The notes under the pieces were generated by a model, which was not told the DNA's origin, ran no database searches, and saw only the letters and a program-made list of their open reading frames with translations. A stretch of DNA of 64,000 bases from Dirofilaria immitis. Lineage: Eukaryota; Nematoda; Chromadorea; Rhabditida; Onchocercidae. Positions 1 through 11,210 of the stretch are shown piece by piece (position 1 is the first letter of the stretch; each line of letters begins with the position of its first letter). The stretch covers positions 3,410,001-3,474,000 of the forward strand of contig JAKNDB010000110.1 of assembly GCA_024305405.1 (NCBI GenBank), written 5' to 3'. The position numbers were made by a program, and so were the translations under genes.

Positions 1-2500
1 CGAATATTTCGACACCATTCTTCTACATTCCCATTTCTCTTGACAGACTTCAAGTCCTCTGTTCAATGTATTTCATTTTTGCTAAGTTTAACAGAAACAT
101 TTGGCAACGATACCTATAGAGAAAGAAAACAAATTCTTTCCCTAAATTTCTTTAAGGTACGAAAACCATAATACGGTATATACAAGTTTTTACAAGTATG
201 AAACAATTTATTCATCTTTTCATGCCTGTACATATTGTTATTGTTGCTCAGAATATCCAGCATCTTCTTCATTTATCATTCTTGCTAATTGAGCCTTGAG
301 TCTCCAAATTACAACACATTATTGCGATCTTCAGCTTAATAGTGTTCTTCTTAACGGAAGGTTCCAAATCATAGTACAATACTGGATTAATTAAACTTCA
401 GTTTTAAAAAAAATTCTTTTCTAGCAATCAATCAACAATAGAATTACTATTTTTCATTATCGCTGATCTTCTCATATAACGTGGAAATAGCAGAATTTTT
501 TCCCGGGAATTATTATTTTCGCTTTGGAAATCTCTTCAAAATCGTTAGAAAATAGTTGAACAAAGTTAGTCGTATATGCGCTTATATATATATATTTTAG
601 GCACTAATTACTTAAATAAATATTCCTTTCAAGGATTTAAATAAGAATTGAAAAAAGGAAACAAGAGGAGATATCGATCCTTATGTTTCCATTGATAGAT
701 TCAATTTGATTCTATAATATTTCAAAGCAGCTTATACCATTTATTATGCTAAATCTACCTTTTTCCGTTAGTAGGTTAACTAAAAATCTATCGTAGTGCT
801 GATTATATTATCGAACCTATAACTTTTGAATTCCTTTCACATACCGATAATGCAAGAGAACTAAAGACGATACATTAAATTTGTCTCACCTCATTTGTTT
901 ACATATGTATGTCCTATTTAATTAACATATTGTTTAATTAATGTCCAAAAACAGTGATTAAATATATAAAAGTGTATTAAGCAAAACTGAATATGAATTT
1001 AAGGAAAGAGAAAAGCAGAAGAAAAGAAAATGAGAAATACTGTCTGGAATCATCTCATTACTATATTATTAATTAGTTTTTTTTTTTTTTCATTTTTAAA
1101 ATGTATTTTCGGTACAAAACGGCTGATTTAATTCAGCTTAAATTAATTAAACAATATGCAAATGCTGTACATGTATTAATTAGAAGGTGAAGAAGAAGAA
1201 GAAGATCACATCTTCTTGCATCGTACTGAAAAAAATAAAAAGAAAAGAATGAAATAGGCAACAAGAAAATTATAGATATTTGGTGAATAATTTTCGCCAT
1301 TAGAGGCTATGGCCATGTAAAATGCTTAAAGGATTGGTGGTCTTCCATTTCATTTTCATGCAATATCAATTAAAGTTAAGGAGAAGACAATTAATAAAAT
1401 GAAGGATTGAAAGTTTTGCGGCATTCATTGTTGGGATTCATTCTGTTGATAAGCTGAGGGTACTGAATAGTATTGCATCAATATTTTATTTCTACAAAAT
1501 TTAATTATTCTTTTGTAAATGGAAAACTAGTTCACAGGAATTCTTGAATACATTTCTTTATCTATCCAGTCTCCTTCTATCATTTCAGTTTCACGTCATA
1601 ATCAGAAAATCGATAGACCGAAGAAACTAAACAAATATCACTTCACATGCTAAGACACTCATTCAGAAACGCTTCATTTTGCTAGAGAAGTATGTATGCT
1701 AAAGTTTTACCTTATCTATATAATTTATTGATAGATTTTTATGTTTTTATCAAATGATTTTTTTCTGTAAACTTTTCGAGTAGCTTTAATCAAGCTGTTC
1801 CTTTCTAGCTTACATTATTATCAGAAGACAAAGTGACCACTCGATCAAATTTGAAGAAAACGATACCGCATTTGGTGGATTGGCAATTGGAAAACAGGTA
1901 GTCCAAGCGAAATTTGTTTGTTAATGCTGTGATAAGTATATGATCCTTCACACAGAAAACTGTAATGACTTTAGATAATTTTGGTCACATTCAAAATATT
2001 GGAAATTCAAGTCTTTCCGAGATATGCCAGTTTTTTATAGTGTCTTCCCAGAATTAGAATTGTTTTCAATCAAAAAAATGATCTTTATAAATCTTTACAA
2101 ATTACTTATCAAAAGACAGAAATGATTTATCTATTAGATCAGTTAATTAATAATTCATCAAACGACTTATCGATTAGATTAGTTAGTCAATGATTAAGTT
2201 GAAGTGACTTCAACACATACATCAGTTTCAGCAATATCCTATTTTAACTTTGAAATAGCCCACATTCTCCTGAAACTTAAAGCACTTTCAACGTACATTT
2301 TCATAATAGAGCCAAGCTACCACAATTATCTGGCCACTTCTCAATGATGCCCAAGGATTTTATTTCTTTTCTTCTTTAAAGTTTCTCAAAATTCAACCAA
2401 ATCCCATTCATAAAATTAAGAATAAAGCTCTCGTACTTTTATTCATCAAAAACAGTTTATGTCAGAATTACTTAACAGTTGAATAGGTAAACCAAATTAC
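1..2500. other. AT-rich intergenic sequence, no gene seen
   Basis: I see no convincing exon here on either strand. The stretch is AT-rich with short homopolymers, for example a T-run near 1078-1090, and a short purine-rich repeat of GAAGAAGAA type at about 1188-1203. It lies downstream of the minus-strand gene that ends at 2501, so part of it is probably 3' untranslated and intergenic sequence. Confidence 0.5.
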
Positions 2501-2896
2501 TCATGAGCCTCGACAACCCTTCCACGTAATTTCACACCGATACTGATTTTCATCCTCATGGAATTTCAACGATACATCGAAACTATCCACAATTTCTACC
2601 AGATCATTATTTACTGTATATCTCATTGTCCTTTTTTGAAACCTATTCTTTACGCAACCAATTGCAAACAAAACGTCCATTAAACAATTTTCCACCAAAG
2701 CTCAAATGCCAGACATCCGAATTTGAAACATTTTAAATGGAACTTCTGCTGTACATGCTTTAAAATATCTTCCAGGCCTTCGGGCCTTAAGGTTTCTGAC
2801 AATCTTTGATTATACTTTAAGCGAAGGCCGACGTAAATCGAGAGAGAACTCTACCATCAACTCCATAAAATATTAGTTGAGAAATTTGCCGTGCTC
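2501..2896 (-). CDS. C-terminal exons of a probable CP2/grainyhead-like factor (tentative)
   Basis: Two stretches read as protein on the minus strand. One (about 2896-2700) includes RPEGLEDILKHVQQKFHLK. The other, ending with a stop at 2501-2503, includes VNNDLVEIVDSFDVSLKF followed by a sequence ending in ITWKGCRGS. The order and spacing resemble the ubiquitin-like dimerisation domain at the C-terminus of CP2/grainyhead transcription factors: a GL..AI..KY helix, then a basic strand, then a VN.DD.....Y.N.D.F segment and a short C-terminal strand. Splice sites between the pieces are weak (possible acceptors after AG at 2897, near 2816 and near 2652), and I did not find the DNA-binding domain in 2.9-4.4 kb. 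It could be a diverged or decayed copy. The family call is by eye and uncertain. Confidence 0.33.
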
Positions 2897-4437
2897 CTGA
2901 CAACAAAAAATATTAATCACAAAATTTTCATTAGTGGAACTTTCCAACAGAATTAGAGATCAAGAGCTCAACACTTTTAGACAATAAACAATGTATAAAT
3001 GGAATTCCCTAGATTGTCACACAACGAAATTTGGCGATCCGCCAATTCATTGATAAGGTACGAGAGATACGAAATAACATCAAATAAACGATATAAAAAA
3101 CCTGAATTTTGCAAAGTTTTGATAAAATGAAACAATGTTTGTATCCTACAATAACGGAGCATAATAAAACGCGAGTTAATACAGTAATATTGCAAACGAA
3201 TAATATATTTACGTTTCCAACCTTTCCGGCGACTCATAAATTAAAGACATCGTTTGCAAAAATATCATCATATATTCAATATAAAAAAATAAATAACAAA
3301 AAATAAAACGACGCCGGGACTCAAAAATTCAATAAATAAATGGACGTATGAACTTCAAAAGCCTGAAATGTTACCAGTGCACTGAAGAAATGTAAATTTT
3401 AAACATAATTTGAATGAATCATTTTATGTTTTTCAGGAATGAATAAATTAATAGCTCATTGAAATCAAAACCAATTTCGTATGATCAAGTAGGAAGATAT
3501 ATAACAAACAGATTGGAAAAATAAATAAATAATGGCCAAAAAGTGACTTGAAAGACTTCAGATCTTTGTCATTCCATAATTCCCAACCCTCGAAGAATGT
3601 AATGATTTTTTCGCACCATCGAATTACATGATGAAATTAATGTTGAAGCAAAGACAAATGGACTATTGCTATATTTGAAATTAGAAGCATTACACAGAAA
3701 ATACAATACTAAATATAAAATCAATTATCAGCATTGCCTATCAAAGAAGAAAGACTGCAGAACGATTGCAAGGCAGTTGTTTGACAGCGATCCTGCATAA
3801 ATGATTAATAGCGCGCCGTATTCATAAAATGATTTAACCCTGAAAACACTTCATTAAACCAATCAATTTCATGCACTAGCTCTCACGGTTCCATTCTCCA
3901 CTAGCATTTCAGTTTTCGCATTTAATTAATGAAAGAAAAATGACATTTTGTCATCAAGTAAATCAACAACGTGAACTATCGAACATAAAAGACTAACAGT
4001 CTCATCTAGTTGAAACTTGCTAGTATTTGCTAAATGCATAAACTTCCCCGGAAGGAACTGGTTAGCTAAACAGCAGAATTGAATTACGAACTAAATCGAA
4101 CTTTAACCTGCAAAAATTGTTTCATAGAAGGGATATGTTCGGAATGAATTTTGTGATTTTATTTTATCAGGCAAAAAAATCGGAGGAACAAAACTCATGT
4201 ATTACGAGAACTTCAAGGGATGCGAAAAACTGACCCCGCTAGAAAAACACTCACCTTTGAAACAATGAAATGACGTCAAGTTTTTTGATTAAAGTTTTCA
4301 CTCAATTTCATCGCTTACTTAAATTGGTAAATAATGACAGATTTGAGTGCGAAGTTAAGTGATAAAACCACAGACTCTACCGTTTTATAGAAAGTGAAAT
4401 CCATGAGCAGAAAATTTATTCGGCAAACGATAACCAC
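2897..4437. other. unresolved stretch between first and last exons of the tentative minus-strand gene
   Basis: This should hold the central exons if 4750-2501 is one gene. I see only weak candidates. On the minus strand near 4260-4310 there is a short open stretch ending at a GTGAGT donor, and near 3540-3595 a short open stretch before AAG. Small opposing ORFs at 2977-3306 have low-complexity composition and are not convincing. Confidence 0.3.
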
Positions 4438-4750
4438 TTTGGTGGTTGCGTAGCACGAGGTGATGTCAGATACTTCGAACAATCAGGTTCACGCTGGCGG
4501 CGGTTTGTTGAATGCTGCAACAGACAAGTAAAATTTCTAGTTTCCAATTACATTCAAATTTAGATCGTAAAAGTTTCGAAAAAAATATAAAAAAAGAATT
4601 TCATCATGCAGACAACATAAATATTACCAAAGACAAATAAATGCAACAACAGACAGATCCAACTAGTGCGCAAACGAAATCACTAACCCGACTGGGCTCA
4701 TCTACTGAACAGCTACTGCTTCGCCTTTCTTTGCGAGCAGAATCGTTCAT
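4438..4750 (-). CDS. 5' exons of the third gene of the minus-strand cluster (tentative)
   Basis: An ATG at 4748-4750 opens a 21-codon exon (4688-4750, starting MNDSARKERRSSSCSV) that ends at a GTTAGT donor. A second exon (about 4438-4514) follows a TGTTGCAG acceptor in phase and is rich in Arg, Ser and Pro. A very good splice acceptor (CTATTTCAG, cut at 4767/4768) lies 17 bases upstream of the ATG, with only a six-codon upstream ORF between. That is where a spliced leader would be added. The start is about 140 bases beyond the SUZ12 stop codon. I infer that these exons belong to the same gene as the CP2-like exons ending at 2501, but I could not connect the middle (2.9-4.4 kb). Confidence 0.4.
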
Positions 4751-4766
4751 GAATTTTTAAACATAT

Positions 4767-4780
4767 CCTGAAATAGAAAT
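4767..4780 (-). promoter_or_regulatory. candidate spliced-leader trans-splice acceptor
   Basis: On the minus strand the sequence TTATTTCTATTTCAG ends at 4768 and is followed 17 bases later by an ATG. It sits in the roughly 140-base gap after the SUZ12 stop. A strong acceptor without a donor between it and the upstream stop codon is the usual sign of SL trans-splicing in nematode operons. Confidence 0.5.
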
Positions 4781-4891
4781 AATAAGAAAATTATAAAGAA
4801 ATAAAACTTTAAGAATGGAATCTTTTTCAAAATCAAACTTCATTATCAGAATTCGGCTCTAAAGATGACAGACGCGCAACGGATGAACTCC

Positions 4892-7800
4892 TTAGTATTG
4901 AAATTTTAGGTCCATGTACTGGTTCTTTCTGCCAAGCTGGAGGCCTCGTTTTGCATTAGAAGCTGCTGCTTCCAATCGTGCACGTGTACTGGAAAGCAAA
5001 TAAAAATAGTCTTTACAAAAATAACTAAGAACAACTCTTAGAAACAGTTCTCCAAAATTCGAATAGATGCTGATCGCGATTATACTTACGCGTAGACCAC
5101 ATGACGAACGTCCGTGCTTGGATCGTAATTATCTTTTAGACGCATCGTCAAGTCATAAACTTCATCTGTATCCAACGCCTCTTTTTCATGCAAAGCAGTG
5201 AGATGAAATACCCAAGCATTTTGAAAATTGTTTTGCAAGATATCTTGCCGATGTTTTTGCAGAAAAAGTCGCTGGAAAATATACCAAATCTTTAATAAAC
5301 AATAGGCATAACTCACTCAAACCTTCGATAAATATACCAACAATGGAAAAACAATTTATACAAAAACTCTAAAGTCATCAAAAATAGGTACTCACACAAG
5401 TGCGATATGTATGACATCGACCAAGCGGTTTATGGTTAAGATTGAGAAGAAAAATACTCCATAGAGACATAAAATCCTTTTCAACACGTGACAAATCAAG
5501 GAAATCTTCAATTTGCTAAAAACAAATCAAGTCTAGTAAAACATTTATATAAACGTACATTAGAATTGATTTTTACGAATTTTGTATAATATGGTATAGA
5601 AACAAACTGCGATTCTTACTCTAATAATGAATTCTCGCAACCATTCCTGATCTGTCTGCTTTGTTGATATCTGTGTGCATTTCATTAAAGGATGCCTACT
5701 GCGGAAACCGAAATATGCTCTAGAAACAATTTACATTGTTAATAAAAATTATGAAATGAAAATACTTTATTAATAAAAAAATTATATAAATTTACATCGA
5801 ATGCAGTATCTAGCATTAAATTCACATAAACAGCTTACGCGTTATTTCCTTTGTAGCACGTCTTTCTCGATCAGCTTGCATGAAAAAAATACTAAGATCT
5901 TTTGGCATTTTTCGAATAACTCGTGCTTCAGCTCTGAAATAACAATGAAACTGCATCATTTATAGACTTTTATGAGGTTTAAAAAAAAAAACTAACTTAT
6001 GAACAATATAGGTGAGGCGATCGCTGGGAATACAATGCTGCGGTATAACTCTATTACGAGAAGTCGTATATTGCCGAACCAATGGGCCTTCATACGAACC
6101 ATCAAAATGTTTGCGCACAAATACATCAATGAAAACCGGTGCACTGTTATTTATGACAGCTGTTTGTCGTGCGTCACCCTGTAGAAGCTTTTAATATAAA
6201 TTAATCCACCGAAATATGCAATCATTACTCCAAAAACGCAAATTTCTTTTAATAGTTATATATATTTTGAAAACAAAATACAGAAAATGTCCAACTATAT
6301 TTCTAAAATATATAACTTACAACGCCTTCATTATAAAAATTGCTGCTAAAGATTTTCAACATCAAGGGCATACTCTATATACTATATCAAGTCGCGGATA
6401 GCTTGTTCTCATGTGTAGCAACAAAGCAAACATATCAGGAAATGTTCCGAGACAGAAGAAACACTTGTTGGCTGGAGATACAAAGCGTGTGACGATTCCA
6501 TTACCATCCGGTTCTGGATACCCTTCATAATGTAATTCAGGAACCGTGACCTGAAAGTGATAGACGTATTACTTGGATTTCCCGACGAAAATTGAACCAG
6601 TAACTAAATTTACAAAAAAATCTATTAGAAAAATTCCATAAATCGTTACTTTGTCGTCTGGAGGAACAGATTTCGGCGGGACAATTTTAGAACACTTCTC
6701 AAATTTAGATGCTAAACTATCAACCATAGCAGCTAAGGGCTTGTCTCGACGTGGAACATCCAGACGGTATTTAGTAGGTGAAGATGGAACTGATTTCGGA
6801 GAGGATTTGGATGAAGTTAGAGGTTTGGACAATAATCGTCCATTTAAAACTTTTCCTGGAGAAACTTCTTTCAACGGAGAACAGTGCTCTAAAACTGTTT
6901 CACATATACATCAGAATTTTATCTTCTCATGAATGAAGTAATATGCATTTTCTAATTTCAAAGAGAAAACTGACTTCTAACACCATTTGCAGTAGTTTCA
7001 ATGCCAGCATTTGAATTCGACAGCTCACTTTTACCAAATCTGATGAAGTTTCGGAAGAAAGTAGATGTTTGCTTTCCGGAAAACTAGTATTCGACTCATC
7101 ATTATACCTCGTAATAAAACGATAACTGAAAAAAAAGGACATACAATATATATATATATATATATATATAACACTGAAATGGATCCTATTAAAAACAAAG
7201 ACCAAGATACCATATTTGTTTAGGAAATTCTAGCGACATTTCTCGCTTGAACCGTGATTTCATGTATTCTTCAAAACCCTGAAAGATAAATGACCTAAAA
7301 TGAGCAGTAATGTTTCCAAATAACTAAATGAATCGGAAATGAACAGAAAACATTTTTGTTAGAACAAAATAAACTACACTGTCATCTTTTGAAGTCCGGT
7401 TTCTGCTGATGCAAGACTATGAGTGGATTCCTTTGTTGACATCTCACTAGTCTGACGAGAATGGTCAACACAACTTGTTGAAGCAGATGTGGCAAAACCT
7501 AAATTAATTTATCTTTAAAAGCATGTTTCCATCTCTTTTCAACGGAAAACAGATAACAGTTCAATTTGCAAAATTATAGCAAAACATGTCACGAAAAATA
7601 AATTATAAATACTTGAACAACTTCTTGTTTCGTCATCGTCTTCAGATGAGCTCGATTCTCCACTGTTATCCGGCACAATAGACATGCGTACAAATGGACT
7701 CATATGCATTTTCTGAAAATCGTTTTCATGAAAACAGTTGAAACAGGAACAGTTTCCCCCTTCTCCGAAAGAATTTATCATTTATAGTATAAAGATAAAG

Positions 7801-10393
7801 AGAAAGTGAAAGATGTTACCTTCCCTAAATCGATAAGCTTCTTCGTCAAATTTCCCTCCGAACGCCACCTATCATTTAAACTAAGAAGAGAATCCGGACT
7901 GAAAAAATTGGAGCATAGTTTTTATTTTAAGCATAGATCATCTGTTAACGTAATAGTCTCAAAAATAATGTATTAAAAGAAACTAACATCAGAGTAATGC
8001 TACCATGACCATATATTAAACCGTCAGATGTTTCGCCTTTTGCAACAGAAGATATGCAACGTGCACCATACATTGTTATTGAACCTTCACTGTTCCTTAA
8101 TTTATCGGGCGAAGAAAGACAGCTTATACGTCGAGTCATCTCAAATGATAATAGCAGTAAAATATGCTTTCAACCTCAAATTACAAGGACTTCCAAAAAC
8201 TTTGTCACAGTGAATTTCTCTATATCCAAAACAATTATATAAAAACTTAATATTTCGACTCACAATGATCTTTCATACTGAAAATTTCGATCCATTCTTT
8301 GTTTTCTCATGAACTTATTTTTTCTAGATTTTATTTCTTTTTAAATAACAACGTGCCACATAGAACTGCGATAAATCAAGATCTTATCATTTAGAGATAC
8401 TCGCTGGAAGTTAATCTACTTTTAGATTTCTTATTATACTTACATGAACGACCGTCTTCGAACCTTTATCTGTTTGCCGTGATGGAACGCTTCTTAATGA
8501 TTTACCACCCAATATATGAGCGAATTCTTCTCCCGAAAACGTAACACGAATGAGTACATAATCATTTCTGCAAAACAAACGGCACGACTATCTGATGCTG
8601 GTTTCTGATCTCTTAGAAACGTTACCGAATGATTAAATACACTCAATTATATAAAAGTTGTTCCAAATAATTTTGCTATTATAAATGATATTATCAATTC
8701 ACCCAAAAACTATTACCTTTGTTTTCCACTGCAGTGCAAAGGACAGCCAATGGACAATGGTAAATCGATTGCAACAGGTTCACCACGAGTATTTATCTGC
8801 ATTTGTACTGTCGCAGAAGGAAGTCGTATCTAGATAACTTTACTTCGCATCACTGTATACCCCATTTTCCCATAATTGACTAGCATAAAAAGTTGCAGTT
8901 AAGTGATTTAAAAAAGTATTGAGCAACAAAAAGATGCGCTAAAGAAGAATAAAATTTACAATCTCGCTAAAGACGCCATCGACTTCACTTGAAAGGTAAA
9001 CAGTAATAACAGCATGTCGATTACCTGCAAATTAAAAGCTACATAATAATAACAAGTTGTCAATTATCTGCAAATAACCACATTACTACATATTTCGTAG
9101 ATTATATTAAATTAAAGATCTCTTAAAATGGATTTCAAAAACATACCTGGCAATTCTTTATTCCGAACATCGACAAATTTGATCATTGAGGTAGCATGTG
9201 AGCAATTAACATGTCTTCTGGTTCCCTTTGACAAAGCATCCTTACCATTCCCTTCCTGCTATCTTCATCCTGTTTTAGAGCACGCACTAGATATGAGACA
9301 GCAGCTGAACTTGATGACTTTGTTTTCGCATTCTAAAACATAATTTACATAAGAATCACAAGTCTATAACTTCGATAATAAATGCTCGACAATAAAAAAA
9401 CGATAAAAATACTTGGGATATCCATACCTTTTTGAGTATTTCATTCCTTCTCTTGATTGCATGGAGTATATCCATGATATGTTCATGTTTGCGTAATTTC
9501 GCCTTCATTCCAATCTTTCCAACAGTTGAAGTTGACGGACAAAGGGAGGTATGCAGTCATTTGCTACTGTTATCGACTGCTGCAACATTAAAAAGAAAAC
9601 GAAGTAGAGTAGAGAAGCAATGACTTCTAAAATGAAACAAAATTTTCTCGTAATGATCATAATAACTAAACAGAACGACAATAATGTTTTTCTCAACTTA
9701 CAGCAGATCGCCTCATGTATATCAAATTCCTCTTTAAGAAAGGCCTATATACTGGTCTAGCGCTACCAATTTGAGTATCCGGCAGTGACATATATCGATA
9801 AAGTCGAATAGCTTCTGCAAAAGGTCTCTGGACATAAATGTTTCGACTAAGTAATAAAAAAAGATTAAAATTTGAATCGGCAGTGATAGCAACAGGTAAG
9901 CAACAAAGCAACCAATGCGAATAAGCGATGAGCACAAACGAACTTTTGAAATGCTGCTCCAAATCGGAATCTGTCTTCTTCTGAGGTTGTCGTTCTGTCA
10001 GCGCATCATGTGAAGTGTTCTGCAATCACGAAGCAAACAATGCAAATGATTTCATAGAGATATATGATCTCTTTAAGTTGAAATCTCAGAATGAGTATAA
10101 AATTTTCTTAAAACACCGCTAGTGTTTTCATAAATTTTGTAGAATTATGAATCCCAAAAATTCAAACTGAATAGTTCTGTACAAAAATATAGTACCTTAA
10201 TCACATTGTTCTGCTGCATAATTTCTTCGATCTCCGGACCAATACCATCAACAACTATTTCCACATTTTTTATATCATTCTTGTTGTGACATAAACGAGT
10301 TCGTTTGGCATTCACAGGTCCTGAGCTACTACTTGCAGTATCATCATCACTACCGTCATCTCTACCGCGACGTCCTTTCTTTTCTGAATCCAT
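4892..10393 (-). CDS. SUZ12: SUZ12 orthologue, Polycomb repressive complex 2 subunit (22 exons)
   Basis: SUZ12 is the PRC2 core subunit that binds EZH2 and supports H3K27 methylation in the nucleus. Exons, 5' to 3' on the minus strand: 10393-10196, 10019-9702, 9514-9428, 9332-9147, 9024-8960, 8829-8717, 8567-8444, 8313-8264 (tentative), 8139-7988, 7898-7820, 7712-7613, 7498-7380, 7278-7211, 7125-6975, 6886-6650, 6550-6374, 6178-5997, 5933-5839, 5717-5620, 5515-5396, 5271-5090, 4988-4892. Visible SUZ12 hallmarks are an N-terminal RLYRYMSL...RNLIYMRR block, DYVLIRVTFSGEEF, a zinc-finger-like CFFC, a DVFVRKHFDGSYEG segment, DQEWLREFIIRQIEDF, and the VEFS box (VEKDFMSLWSIFL to AWVFHLTALHEKEAL). 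Phases agree except at the exons starting 9332 and 8313, each one base short. About 999 codons, longer than human SUZ12 because of Ser-rich inserts. Confidence 0.92.
6374..6550 (-). other. SUZ12 zinc-finger exon with Tyr in place of the last His
   Basis: This 59-codon exon carries the SUZ12 finger as C-F-F-C, 12 residues, H, four residues, then Y (CFFCLGTFPDMFALLLHMRT, then SYP). In vertebrate and fly SUZ12 the same position is His (C-X2-C-X12-H-X4-H). The codon is TAT, so a single C-to-T change from CAT would explain it. The flanking residues still align, which argues that the exon is correctly placed. Confidence 0.75.
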
Positions 10394-10492
10394 TAAAACC
10401 CATGAAAATGATAGGACTTGTCTCACGGGTTCAAGAAATATTATATTATTCCGTCACCCAGATCAAATATGAAAAAATCAACTGCTGCGAAA

Positions 10493-11210
10493 CTACAGGT
10501 TACTTGTTGCGGCAGTGGATGGTACTGCTGGAAGAGGAGATGTGACAACAGCTGCTGAGCCCCGTCGTGAACGTACTGGTGCAAAATCAGGTGTATAACG
10601 AGTCTTTTCTGTTGTTATTCCATTGCTCTGTTGCCTAAGAAACAGTTTAAATCTACTTTCTTCTAACTATCTTACAATATAAACTATAAATCTTTCCAGC
10701 ACAACGTTTTTAAAAATAAATAAAGCTTCAAAAGAGTACACCGTTATATTTTGCTTAGTACCACTCGTATTAATTAATTCAAAGATGAAATTGTAATATT
10801 TAAAAGATATATCCGTTCTTTATATTTACTTCAATAACGAATAAACTATGGACGAGAAAATTTGCAGACATTTAATAAATATAAGGCAACAAATAACCTG
10901 GTCTTGTATGGTGAAGTTGAAGCGTACGTTTTACATCCACTTGGACTACTTTTCAAATCTGCTACAGCCGTACTACGAGTCTCCGTTCTACGAGGTTCTG
11001 TTAGGAAAGAAAAATATGGATTCTTGTTAGTTACAGCAATATTTAAATAGGTATTTAAATATGATTTGTCCTCCCAATTCTGCCCTGCACCTTTCTACTT
11101 TTCAGTTTTGTCGGTTCAAAATCATTAGGGGTAAATTATTTTTAAATAGAGATGAAATAGACGGAAAAACTTACCAACTTGACATCGAGTATTTCCTTCT
11201 CAGGGCTCAT
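10493..11210 (-). CDS. small basic Ser/Thr/Arg-rich protein, first gene of the minus-strand cluster
   Basis: Three exons: 11210-11175 (ATG, MSPEKE...), 10997-10898 (PRRTETRSTAVADLKSSP...), and 10634-10493 (QQSNGITTEKTRYTPDFAPV...RSRRGSAAVV..., stop TAG at 10493-10495). The second and third exons join in phase through AG|G. The first exon is in phase only if one base is missing, a recurring defect in this window, or if its true donor differs. A TTATTCAG acceptor ends 9 bases upstream of the ATG, as expected for a trans-spliced start. The product is about 90 residues, with no signal peptide, membrane segment or domain I recognise. It ends about 100 bases before the SUZ12 ATG on the same strand, so co-transcription is likely. 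Function unknown. Confidence 0.55.

Noticed and set aside
2977..3306. ORFs on both strands around 3 kb
   Set aside because: AT-rich composition and no splice context that links them to the neighbouring exons.
6651..6932. 93-codon plus-strand ORF inside the SUZ12 locus
   Set aside because: Antisense shadow of a SUZ12 exon (6650-6886) whose minus-strand reading is in phase with both neighbours.
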